Positions 1 to 11,792 of a DNA stretch of 64,000 nt are shown piece by piece. The position numbers and the translations under genes were made by a program. The DNA is from Acanthaster planci (lineage: Eukaryota; Echinodermata; Asteroidea; Valvatida; Acanthasteridae): assembly GCF_001949145.1 (NCBI RefSeq), contig NW_019091403.1:903391-967390 (forward strand). Direction: 5' to 3'. Under the pieces are notes generated by a model. The model had not been told where the DNA came from. It saw only the letters and a program-made list of their open reading frames with translations, and ran no database searches. Numbering within the stretch: the first letter of the stretch is position 1; each line of letters begins with the position of its first letter.

Positions 1-211
1 TGGCAATATGATAGATGTCGTCTGGTCTGAAACTGATTTTGATGATAGCTCCAAATTTTGAAACTATCGTAACGTGTTGTGGAGTCGCATACAAATGAAT
101 GAATTCATTTCTTGTGTGCTGCAAAGATTGCTTCGAACAAGACAGAAACGTGACGTATGTGTGACTGAAAACTGAAGATGGTTGCTGGACCGGGGAGCAA
201 AACTGTTCAAC

Positions 212-3200
212 ATGGGCAGTAAAAGAAAAGAAAGCACGGTCAGCGATACGATATCCAAACCGGCCGTGTCGGGCTGGGCATGGGTGGTTCTGTGCGGTGC
301 TTTTGTTATCCAGTTTATGGTAGTTGGCTTTCTTGGCTCAATGTCTGTCTACGTTTTCGTGTGGATAAATTACTTCGAGGGAAGCGCGGCCCAGACCAGC
401 CTGATTGTGTCGCTTTGTTCTTTCCTGATGGGTGCCTTGAGTAAGTTTGCTGTATTTTATCCTATTCAGAAGACAAGAAAAATAGTTTGTAAATGCACCA
501 ATACTGGGTAGTAAGATTAACTTATTAGTTTCTATTAACCGAATAACGAAATAAATGGGTGCCTGGAGTAAGTTTGTTGTATGTTATGCGTTAATGAGGA
601 CAGGATTATTAATTTGTATGATGCACCAATGCTGGGAAGTGTAATAGATCTTTTAGTTTGTAACAACAAAATTGGCAGTATTTCTTGGCAAATTAGCTGC
701 TTCCCTGGGGAATAGATTTCGAGCATAGTGGATATCAATCAGATTGCACTATACCGGGCTATTTTAGTTTTCCATCTTTCCAAACCATTGTTGTTCAATA
801 TGCCCAAACTCCAAAGTAAGGTGGGACTCCACTGATCACTTCACTCTCCGGTCTGGGCTTTTATTTTATCGGAACAAAATCTCGTCAGAGCTAAAAAAGA
901 ACACACATTCGCTAACCAAAACATGTGGATCAGGGGAAAATTGGATGAGACCCTTTTTCTCTTTTGCCTGGGTCGTTTTAGGTCCAGTGGCCGGGGCAAG
1001 CTGTAAACGCTTTGGACCCCGTCTGACGGCTATGGCAGGTGGTATGCTGATGTTTGCAGGCGTAGTAATCTCCTCGCAGGCGACTGGTATAATATTTCTC
1101 ATTTTGAGTCTCGGCGTTTTAACGGGTGAGTGTTTGATACGTTAGGAGCTCTTTTAAATTCACCGCAAAAATTTTCCCAACAACTTAGAAGTTCGAATTG
1201 GAAGTATTATTCGTAGGTATTGGAAATTCATGCACGTGTGCATTATATGCATCACTTATAACTTATTTCACGATTATGGATGTGAAAATCTTTTTCCAAA
1301 ATTGAAGGCCATTAGTAAATAACATGCTTGTTGCTGTTTGGTTTGAATAGAAACACCAATGTGAAATTCGAATACTGTTTTACGTCGCTAATGACGCCAA
1401 GATATTAAAAGTCTATCGAAAACTATATCATGATGAGGACCGTTGATGACGTTTACAGTGGCAGTAATGCCACTAATTTGAGTTTCTAATTCTTTTATTT
1501 TTACAAGTAGGTGTCCTGTCTTTTCCCTCGTAGCATTTGGAATGAGTATGGCGTTGAATGCTTCTTATATGATACTGGGTATGTACTTCGAGAAACGTCT
1601 GGCTACAGCCATGGGTTTAGCCACTGCTGGAGTCAGCGTAGGACAGTTGGCTCTTCCACCTTTCTTCCAGTACTTGATCGATCACTACGGATGGAGAGGG
1701 TCGCTGATGATAACTTCCGCGCTAGCATTTCACGTAGCTGCTGCTGCCGCCGTCATGCGGCCGCTGCTTATCCCTAAACCGGATAAGTCATCTAAAAAGT
1801 CTGGAGGGGGCAAGGTAGAGCATAAGGCCAAAGGAGAAGAAAACGGCAATAATAATGAATTGACTGGAGTTGGCAACCTTCGGGTCCTGTCCTTTCTCAA
1901 CCCATCGATCTTTGACGCGGAAGATCAAGTCGGTTCGCCCAATGGCATGGCCCTAGGAGAAGGATCGATCTTCCAGGAGGAGCCAGACGTTGCCATGACA
2001 ACAAAGTTCGAAGAAGATGAGGACAGAATCCAGTATATCGACGACGATTCTTGGAGTCTGTCATCGACTCGGGAAGGATTAAAGTCTGCCATGAACCACA
2101 GTGTCTGGGTACCGGTCGCCGTGACAGCCTTGAAGAGCATGCCAGCGGAGGGGCGTAAACAAACCTCCCTTCCCGGCCGCAAACCTAGCTTAGCATCCAT
2201 GCTAACCCAGAGCTTGGAGAAACAGCCTTCTGAATTCTTGTGTCTCCTTCGGAATCCTAGCTTTGTGATCATGCTGGCAGTGAGCGTAGCACACGGCTTC
2301 GGCTGGGCGTCCACCACCTACCATTTGGTATCGCGGGCCGAGTCTATTGGCATCGAGCCACACAAAGCCGCCTTACTTCTCACTTCATTGGGCACAGGCA
2401 GTCTCGTTGGTCGACTAAGCATCGGCTGGCTGACTGACAAAAAATGGATCGGTCCTGAAATCTACTACACCTGTACCTTCGCCTTTTGTGCCTTGGTAGC
2501 ATTCATAACTCCTCCGATAACAGTCTACTACGCACTGATAGCCTTGGCGCATTTTCAAGGCTTAGCATTCGGTGCGGCGACAGTCATCCTAGTCATGACT
2601 CCTGGGCGTGTTGTTAAGCCAGGGCTTGGTACCACTTCCATGTCATTCTCGCTCCTTGCTTGGGGTGCAGGAGAAATATCTGGAGGAGCATTAGCGGGTA
2701 AGTAAGACTAATTTACTAAAAAAACAATGTAAAAGGTGATGAATTATAATGAACATTTTAAGTTTATTTGAGCATTTTGGCGTCTGAACACTTTGTTTTA
2801 AAAAAATGAGTATCACCTTATAAAAGAATACTGTTTTCAATTCAGGATGGTTTTACGATGCTCTTGAAAGCTACGACTATTCCTTCTACACTGCTGGATC
2901 AGTGATGACTGCTGGGTCTGGCTTTATGCTCGTCATATTCTTCCTCCAGCGAGCGAAGCAACGATGCCACATACATCCCGCCAAGATATCTGAGGGCAGA
3001 CACGAGCACGTCAACCCGTTGGATCTGGAGTTTGATGGCTCAAAGGTCGATGATGTGGGAAGGGTCAATCCGTTGTTTTTCGTGAGGGAAAAGGTCGAGT
3101 CAAAGAAGAATGAGGGTGAAGCTGAGGCAGTGGAAGACATTTTGTCAGTCGAGGAATTGAATGAGAGAGAGATAGACTCGAAACTGAGCTGGTATTGGAA

Positions 3201-3246
3201 TAGTAGTATTAACTCTGCCCCTGAATGGGAGGATTCGAGATTATAG
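212..3246 (+). CDS. SLC16/MCT-like transporter, + set copy A
   Basis: Exons 212-440, 982-1125, 1534-2697 and 2846-3246 have GT-AG introns, all phase 1, and give 645 residues. The start MGSKRK matches copy B (MGRKRQ). The family is 12-TM major-facilitator carriers that usually move monocarboxylates or related small solutes with protons across the plasma membrane. TM1 carries SGWAWVV, a variant of the MCT signature DGGWGW that lacks the Asp. The second signature, around TM5, is intact (MYFEKRLATAMGLATAG). An acidic cytoplasmic loop of about 160 residues (roughly 202-360) separates TM6 and TM7. TM8 reads LVGRLSIGW, keeping the Arg of the MCT1 Asp-Arg pair but not the Asp. Exon 4 supplies TM12 and a charged tail with VNPLFF. 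Family assignment is firm. The substrate and the exact human orthologue cannot be read from the sequence. Confidence 0.88.
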
Positions 3247-3338
3247 TAGATGTAATAGCATGGAGGAAGTGAGAAGAAAGACATTGTGAGGTTGAGGAAC
3301 CTGCAAATGAATGATTAGTACACAGCTTAAGCCCATAC

Positions 3339-3408
3339 AAACTGTACCATGCAAACTGTACCATGCAAATTGTACCATGCAAAGTGTACCATGTAAACTG
3401 TACCGCCC
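3339..3408. repeat. 14-nt tandem repeat in the 3' flank of copy A
   Basis: Five consecutive 14-nt units close to AAACTGTACCATGC run from here, the last one diverged. The array lies about 90 nt after the stop codon of copy A and just before an AATAAA at 3418-3423, so it is probably in the 3' UTR. Confidence 0.85.
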
Positions 3409-3417
3409 CAACCCGAT

Positions 3418-3423
3418 AATAAA
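3418..3423 (+). promoter_or_regulatory. Candidate poly(A) signal of copy A
   Basis: A canonical AATAAA lies about 170 nt after the copy A stop codon, directly after the 14-nt tandem array. No cleavage site can be seen from sequence alone. Confidence 0.5.
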
Positions 3424-4210
3424 CAGATAATTTTGACATATCGAACAATACTACTGATGCTGATCCGGGCGGTATGGTGGCTGGACGTTGTGACAAAATC
3501 TTTCTTTATGACGGAAGCAAACGGGACGGTGAATGTGATATTAGGTTTGAAAACCCGTCCTTTAATTAAAGTTGAAGGTCGATCTAACATTCAAGTTTCA
3601 GATTATCCGGACAGTCCCTATAATGGATAGTGAGAGGTCAGTATAGAGCGGAAACTATTTTGTCCAACGATGTAAAAAGGCCTCATATAGTGTCTAAACG
3701 GAGCATTGAGGAAAGATATCGCAGTATTGAAAATCTTCATATAATGCTGAGTCCATTTTGAGCGAGTCTTTCCCGTACGATAGCAAGTGTGTGAGTGAGA
3801 AGTGTCAGAGTTGTGCTAGAGAATTGGATATTAGTGATTGTGTGGAAAATAACCCAAGGGTGTTGCTAAGCAACGATTCCCTTGCACCAGAAGGAAACTG
3901 TGAGAAGGGCGATGAGAAGGAATTTGAGAATCACTCGACTGTGAGAAAAGACGGGGAGGGAAATTTCTTATTCACCTGTTACGTCACGGACGCCTAGCCA
4001 ATGAATATCATAGGGAGAGCTCATAGACAGTCCGGTATGGTTGTTAGAACCGAGATATATAGACTTGACGTGACGTTGGCTGGTTTATATGCTGTGGATA
4101 CGTAGGCTGCGCGTCGTTAATTGGCCCTCATGTATCCACTTAGTAATCTGCCATCCGTTTGTACACAGCAAATCAGCTCATTTACCAAAACTGGCAGCAG
4201 CCATTTAAAT

Positions 4211-4310
4211 ATGGGCGACTCATAATAGTACGCCTCCAAGACGGTTTGCAACGCGTTGGCCAATCACAATGTGCGAAATCTGTCGACCTAATGCGCGTTT
4301 GAAAATGGTT
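4211..4310. mobile_element. Diverged half of a CCAAT-containing MITE
   Basis: The segment ATGGGCGACTCATAATAG, then CGCCTCCAAG, TTGGCCAATCACAAT and CGAAATCTGTCGACC, matches in order the reverse complement of the right half of the palindromic element at 31866-32035. The second arm is absent here, so this is a solo or truncated copy. Confidence 0.6.
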
Positions 4311-7300
4311 AGAAATCACTTTCTAAATAGTCAACGGTTAAATTGTGCAGTTATTTAGAAATGTGGCCATTTAGTTAGAGAGGTATTGAGTCATTTAGCT
4401 GTTCTACCCTTAACTTGACGATCGGGAGAGCTAGTTCAGGTGCCAATAAGCGATATTGCGTGACGTATTGCAATATTTACTGGGTGGGAGGAATCATTTG
4501 TCTCCAAAGAACGTTTAATGTCAGCAATTTTCCCTCAACTCTCAGGAACAAAGATAGGTTCATTGCAATGATCTATTTTTCCTCTTGGACTGTATTTCTT
4601 TAAAAAATACTTAATGTATGAAGGAAACAAAAATAAACGGCTGTTTGCGGGCTGCGTCTGTTGTCGTTTTCTTTTTGGGTGATTTTTCCAGTCATATTCT
4701 GTGACAAAACCTTCTGTACTAGTTGCCAACAATATTCCAGAGATGGAATAAGTGTGAAACCTAAAATGTCATGAATATGAAAAAACGTCGCTGACTTGCT
4801 TACATCAGCAATTTAAACGCTATTATGGTGCACCAAGCCCCAGTTAAACTCTGACGTTAAACGATCTTAATACGCGCGCACCTATAGGGCCAATCATGAG
4901 GTAATAAGTAGGAGCAAGCGTGCAGTCGCCATTTTCGTAAATGGAGCGAAGAAACAGACAATCCTTAAGTTTAGACGAATCTAAGAACGTTCCGCCGGAC
5001 ACTCCTGATGGCGCCCTTGAATGGCAGCGAGCATTGTGTTGGGTTATATGGAGTAACTGTCTCACAACAGTGGTTCTTTATGTTAGTTATCACGATGCTA
5101 ACTGCCATTTCAGGGGCCATTGCAGATAACCAGTATGGCGTTTTCACGGTCACCGAAATTGTCTATATGCGTTCGGTCCTTATGACAGGTTCTGTAAATA
5201 GTCTGTTAAACTCCATGTAGACGCTTAATTTTGTATTAGGGCCTATGCATTGAAGATAACTGTTAAATTGAGACGTTGCCAGTAGGCCCTACCCTGTGAT
5301 TTTTTCCATACAACGTGGTCACTGTTCATGCTCAGCGTTGATACATACCCGGTCCCCACAAAGTCAGAAGGGAAATAGAGGGACGGTTTGCAGTTTGCAT
5401 TATGCAATACGCATACGGCAACGTCAACCTCATGGACTGCGTGCACGTTCCTTCACCAGGCACGGTGGGAACCAACATAGCGCTGCAAGATCCTACTAAT
5501 GGGAACGAGGTTGTGCTTATGGAGCAGGTGTTTGAAAGCGCTTTCCTCCTTGCTCAATGCATGCTTAGGGAAATGACGCGCACTCCTGATATTGTTGCCA
5601 CTTTTCTTGGGGAGCAAGCAAGCAAGCATGGACAGGATGCTGCTTGTCACCGCGGCAGCTATGAAATCACATCTAGCCTTTCTCGAAAACCGACATTTTG
5701 TTCTGCACTTCTGAGGACCTATGTGAACATGTTCTGCAGTGTGCACATCTTAGTGCACTGTACAGTGCGCATGTACATGTACATGTAAACGTACTCTGAA
5801 TCCAGGCGCAGCTAGTAAACTGGCCACAGCTGGTTTGGTAAGTGTTTTAAGTTGAGCATTTTGATGTTACCGAAACTGAAACAGCACTTTTTACCATCTT
5901 GGTTCTCTCAGTGAATGTTGCAGGTTAAAAACTGATTGCATTCTATTCTTATAACTCGATTTAAAGTCGTATATGCAAATGTGGCTTTGAAATCGTTTGG
6001 CATCGTACATGTAATTTAAGAAAACATTTGAGTTATCGTTTGTAAGTTTGTTATCGTTACTGCATATTTTCAGAGTGTGTCACTCACTACCATATGCTCT
6101 GTTCTTCTTAATGCAGTAATGTTTTGTGGGAATCGCTATGCATCTAGCCTAAGTTTCTAGTTTTTAACATTGCTTTATAATGGCTGCCACGAGACGCTGT
6201 ACGGACAAAATGCTTGCCCCCCGTTCGGCAAAAACACCAACAACTTGTTTATTTGCACCAATGAAGTGTTTTGTAACATCAGCGTCTTGATACACCGACT
6301 ACAAAAGCTTTTGGGAGGGATGTAATTATCGAGCGATAATTCTTTTAAAATAAGTTCTGCTAATTGTAATTACACAAAGAATAAGGTTAAACATAAGACA
6401 TTATTTGCTAATATCCAGATTGGGTTGTTATTTGAAATAACAGGTGTTAGTTGGTCTACAAATCATGAGGCAGTTTAATACACTGTAGCCATAGTAATGT
6501 CTGCTGTGAATTATGAACCGTCTTCACATATTTGACAAACATCTAGCACGGTATAAAACAGACGTGATAGAGTAGTAGTGATAATCAGTATAAGTTTGAT
6601 CAGTATAAAATCATAAAGCAGTTGCACTTAGTGTAGCTAGTGTTGACAAAAACAAGTCTACTGTCCGCAGCCATTATGCGTGCCGTCTATACACACAGTA
6701 AATGCAAGTGTTGATAAAATATTTTGTCACATTTGGTCTGATGGACACTAGTACTGGTTCTGAAGTCTGTCAAGTTGTCCTAAGTGGTACTTTGGGCAGT
6801 GACGCGAAAGGCGAGCAATAAGCCGTGTAATCTGAAAAATGTAATACAGTGTACCAACAACAGCTGGTTCAAGTAAGTTAGTCGCAAACATAAAAAGTAA
6901 GCTAGTGAAACTGGTACGGACAGGAGCGAACCGACCTCTGCTTAGCCTTGGTAACAAGTCGTCCTTATGTCAAGTTTTGTCCATATGCGTATCATAAAAG
7001 CCGGTTTCATGCATGTATTATTTTATACCTACGGGTCACACTGACACGTACACGCTTGTGTCATAACACTTTGGCCAACGAGGATGAAACGATCAAGAAC
7101 ATATCGACTCTTCAATGTATACGCCACACGATTTTGTATGGCAATGCAGGAACGGCTTTACGCGACTGACGCAATGAACCGGCTTGAAATCAAGTCTAGC
7201 ATCTCCCGTTCGATGACTTACTTACAATTAAGAGCAAAGTACAAACGTAAGGTTTCTGAAAATAAACAAACAAGCTAATAAACTTCTCTCTACAGCTTTT

Positions 7301-7552
7301 CCAGTGTCACCCATCAGTTTATTGTCCAAATAAATCAATTGAGATAGCGGTCGATCTGGTAAAATCCGGAACTGAAGTAGGACAAATGCATAAACACGGC
7401 GTGAGTTTCGGATTTTTTCCCCATACCACCTGTTGAGTCGTAGTCGAATAGATGAATTTATCCTTCCTTCATTCAAACAAAACATTAACATTCATAACTG
7501 AAGTTTAGAAATAAAAGAAGCTTTCTTAAGTGGGAGGAAAATCTTAATCAAA

Positions 7553-10500
7553 ATGGGTCGTAAAAGACAGGATAACGCTGGCAGCGAGTCCATGCCTGAA
7601 ACACCCGAGTCGGGCTGGGCATGGGTGGTTCTTGGCAGCGGCTTTGTTGCTACATTTATGGTGGTCGGTTTTCTCTCTTCGATGTCTGTGTACGTTTACG
7701 TGTGGATACACGTCTTTGAGGGAAGTGCGGCGGAAACCAGTCTGGTTATTTCGCTCTGCTCGTTCATGGTCGGACTCATGAGTAAGTACATCATATGTTC
7801 CTTACGGGATAGTAACATGTAAGTGTGGCATTATACAAGTCAAATTCACAATGTTTCAGATTTAGGAGGTATTTTTGTTTGTATGGATGGCTGCAACTGC
7901 TTGTGCTGTGAAACCGCATCCGAACCAGGCGGCTGCGGTTGAGATTAACGCAAGCGCCTATGGGAAATAGCATCAGCCACAAGTCAGTGGCTCCCATAAG
8001 CACACGTGTTAAATCCAGCCGCAGCCACAGCTTTCGGACGCAGCCACAGACGTTGAAATGATTATGTGAATGAACCGGAGACCAAGATTCAGGGACAATC
8101 ACTTATTATGGTTGTGTAGATTTACAGTGTCCGATGAATGATGTAAGAGTGCATTGGTTTATATCCTAAAGATGTTTCCTTTGATCTGGAATTAACCTTC
8201 AATTGTTATGACCAGACTGTGACGTGTTGGAGTGCAAACAGGTGTCTTATTTGTTTGTTTCCACTGAGTACATTTAAAATTGGCTGTTCATGCTATACGA
8301 TTTACTCTATATATTCCTGCAAGAGTCTTACGTAACATTTTACCATATGTACATATAACGGTCTGTACAGACCCTACGCTTGTGTGAAATTAAAAGATTA
8401 TATGGAATTATCAAGAAACGTAAATAATTTGAAACTCGTGTTTACAAAACTGTATTGTGGATAATAAAAGCTTGATGTCCACGTTAAACCATTGGCAACA
8501 TGCCGACAGAGCAGGTTTAAAAGTTGAAAGCCAGAACAGGGGTACGGGGCTGGTGACAGATCTTCCTCACCCGACCCTTCAATTTCCTCCAAATTCACCT
8601 CCCCCTTGCTCTGCCACCCAACGGCCACTGGTCTAATGTAAACACATCACGCAAGGAGTGCGCATGTACTTGACATTTGTTCTTTTTCTACAGCGGGAAG
8701 CGCAAACTCTTAAGCCAGCCGGAAATTCACTGACAGATTGCGAGTGGCAACGCTGTCTCAGCTGCCGTCTGGTATTACAGAATATTCTAACTAATAAATT
8801 AGACACTGATTCCATTTTGCTCTCTTTTCTCCTGCTGCCCTTTTTTTATTCAGGTTTTATTTTGTTTCTTTTAATTTTTGTCTTTATGCTAACATGTGGA
8901 ATATATCTTTCAAGTTCGATTAACCTAATTAACGACTTACATTTACAGGTATTTTATTGTTAGTTTTGTATTTTTTAGTTTATTTGATGGAAACAAAATA
9001 GTTTTTAGTGGGGACTGTTTCAAAAAGGAGCGATGCAGGGAATTTTGAACTTGAGAGGAACGTACTGAGGATACTTTTCCCCTAAAACTTCAAACCGTAC
9101 TGTCTCAGTCTTATTTCACCGCCCTTCCGACACTGAATGCCTAGTTACTTCCATGCATGTATAATAAAGTTTAGTCACTCCAATCACTTAAAATCGCCGC
9201 CTTGGCCCACATAACCTTGTTTTGGGCTGAGACTTTCTTCTGTGTTGACTGTCAGTTCTAACCGTTTACTTTGATATTTTTTAGGTCCATTGGCCGGTTC
9301 GACTTGTAAGCGCTTTGGACCCCGGGCGACAACTATGGCGGGCGGTACGCTGATGGGTGCTGGTATCCTAATCTCCTCACAAGCGACTGGTATAGTTTTC
9401 CTTATCCTCAGTCTCGGTTTTTTTTACAGGTAAGCTGTAAGGTCAAATGAGGTGATTTTGTTTTTCATTTTTCGTAAATTGACAAACTTTTGGCTACTAA
9501 TTAAAGGTCAGCAAATTATTGAAGATGGCACCAACAAGATATAGTGAAAATTACTTAGGTCATTTACGATGTGCACATTGCAAGATACCTATACAACTGT
9601 CACGTTTAATATGGCGTCCGTTTTCCACATGTCAATTGATTAACAAAATACCATTGAGTAACCAGTCTCATTATACATGGTACTATTGTTTTTTTTAGTG
9701 GTTCCACGAAATGATTGAATTTTTTATGGTTCATTTTCCATAATTATGCCTAGTAAAATTACTGTGGTGAATCTAGACTCGTTATGGCGATGATTTACAG
9801 TGGTGGTTAGAACGATGTGTCTGTAATATTGCCATGTCTTACATGATATTTCTCATTTTTATATATAGTGAATGTCCTGTCTTTGCCCCCGTAGCTTTTG
9901 GCATGAGCATGGTCTTAAATGCCTCCTTTATGGCACTGGGAATGTACTTCAAGAAACGTCTGGCTTTAGCCATGGGCTTGGCCACAGCGGGAACCAGCGT
10001 AGGTCAGTTGGCTCTCCCACCTTTCCTTCAGTACTTAATCGACCAACACGGATGGAGGGGTTCTCTGATGATAAGCTCTGCGCTGGTATTACATGCACTC
10101 GCAGCTGGCGCCCTCATGCGGCCGCTGGTACCCCCGAAACAGAAGAGGTCATCTAAAAAATCCAGAGGTTGCGTACTGGAGGATGAAACGACGGAAAACA
10201 AAAGCGGCAAGAACTGTGAATCGACAGGGGTCGGTACTGATCGGGGTCTGTCATTTCTCAACCTCTCCGTTTTTGGTGCAGAGGATTTAGGCGGCTCACC
10301 AAGTGGTGTGGCTCTAGGAGAAGGATCGATATTCGAGGAGGAGCCAGACGTTACCATGACATCAGAGGTTGAACTTGAGGATGAGGACAGAATCCAGTAT
10401 GTCGACGGTGATTCTTGGAGTCAGTTATCGACTCCGGAAGGAGATATGTCAGCCATGAGCCACGGTGTCTGGTTACCGGTAGCAGTAACAGCCTTGCAGA

Positions 10501-11792
10501 GCATGCCAGGGAAGNNNNNNNNNNNNNNNNNNNNNNNNNNNNNNNNNNNNNNNNNNNNNNNNNNNNNNNNNNNNNNNNNNNNNNNNNNNNNNNNNNNNNN
10601 NNNNNNNNNNNNNNNNNNNNNNNNNGAATCTTTTCTTCCCAAACGCAAACCTCGCTCTGCATCCATGCTGAGCCAGACCTTAGAGAAACAGTCCTCTGAC
10701 CTCTCCCGTCTCCTCCGCAATCCCAGCTTTTTGGTCATGTTAGCCGTTAGTTTGGCGCACGGCTTCAGCTGGGCCTCTACCATCTATCACATGGTTTCAC
10801 GGGCCGAGTCTATCGGCATTGAAGCAGACAACGCCGCCTTGCTTGTCACTCTCATGGGCGCTGGTAGCCTCGTCGGTAGGCTCCTCATTGGCTTGCTCTT
10901 GGACAGAAAATGGCTCCCTCCTGAAATCTGTTATGTCTGTGCCTTCACTGTCTGTGCACTGACAACATTCATTACTCCACTGGTAACCGCTTTCAAAGCA
11001 CTGGTAGCCGTAACACTGGTTCACGGCATATCCAATGGTGCTGCAACCGTCGTTATTGCCACCATGCCTCGACTTGTTGTCAAGTCATTGCTTGGCACTA
11101 CCTCCATGGCGTATTCCCTCCTGGCCACTGGTGTTGGAGAAATATCAGGAGGAGCATTAGCCGGTAAGAAAGAAGAAAGAATCGTTCTCTGCACCTTCAT
11201 TGCAAATCACATAGTGCTTAGTCCATCTGAAAAAGCACACACATTTTTACACTCGACTACGGATGCTTCCTCTCTTAGAGGTGAACTAGCATGAAAATCT
11301 TGTGCACCAACTTTGAGGTATGAAAACCGTATGGCTGTGGGTCTATAAGGAGACCTAACATCAGACTTTCGATATGGATAGTATGAGAAACTTGATGTGT
11401 CAATCGTTTTACAAGTCGTATAAGTTTATGGAAATATTTTGCCCCTTTTCTTCCGTTGAATTTCAGGTTGGTTTTACGATGCTCTTGATAGCTACGATTA
11501 TTCTTTCTATACTGCGGGATCAGTAATGACAGCTGGGTCTGGATTGATGCTTATCCTCCATTTTCTCCAACGTGCGAAACGGCGACACAACGGTTTTCCC
11601 GCCCAAATCTCCGATGGCAGAGACGGTCGTGTCCAGCCCGGTTCAAACCCGTCCGATCCAGAGCTTGGGGGATCGAAGCTCGATGATTTGGGAAGTGTCA
11701 ATCCGGTGTTTTTCATGAGGGAAGGGGTTGATTTGGAGATGACTAAGTGCGAGGGTTGTGCAGTGGATGGGCGTGTGACAGTTGGTGAATAG
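7553..11792 (+). CDS. SLC16/MCT-like transporter, + set copy B (frame uncertain, gap)
   Basis: Exons 7553-7781, 9285-9429, 9895-11163 and 11467-11792 parallel copy A and encode about 655 residues. TM1 has ESGWAWVV, TM5 has MYFKKRLALAMGLATAG, and TM8 has LVGRLLIG with Arg retained. The loop and tail (VNPVFFMREG) align with A. Two problems affect it. Exon 2 is 145 nt rather than 144 because it ends in a run of eight T, so the usual acceptor at 9895 is out of frame; an upstream acceptor at 9869 restores the frame but adds about nine residues at TM4. A run of 111 N (10515-10625) lies in the TM6-TM7 loop. It is a functional gene if the T run is a sequencing error or the alternative acceptor is used; otherwise it is frameshifted. 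Confidence 0.8.
10515..10625. other. Assembly gap of 111 N inside copy B
   Basis: Unknown bases interrupt exon 3 of copy B. The flanking residues (SMPGK before, ESFLPKRKP after) align with a stretch of copy A that would leave only a few residues missing, so the gap length is probably not the true length. Confidence 0.95.

Larger units (their letters stand above)
3247..7552. other. Spacer between MCT copies A and B
   Basis: This 4.3 kb holds the copy A 3' flank, the 14-nt tandem array, a MITE-related segment near 4211-4310 and a TACATG microsatellite near 5770-5787. Short ORFs at 3758-3997 and 4941-5129 have no recognisable domains and no support from the equivalent place after copy B. The 27-nt block at 7177-7203, upstream of copy B, recurs upstream of fragment C at 14368-14394, so the duplication included 5' flank. 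I see no other gene. Confidence 0.5.

Noticed and set aside
4941-5220. Overlapping ORFs with PPDTPDG, briefly reminiscent of the MCT start
   Set aside because: The next residues do not continue as a TM1 signature in any frame and no later exons follow.
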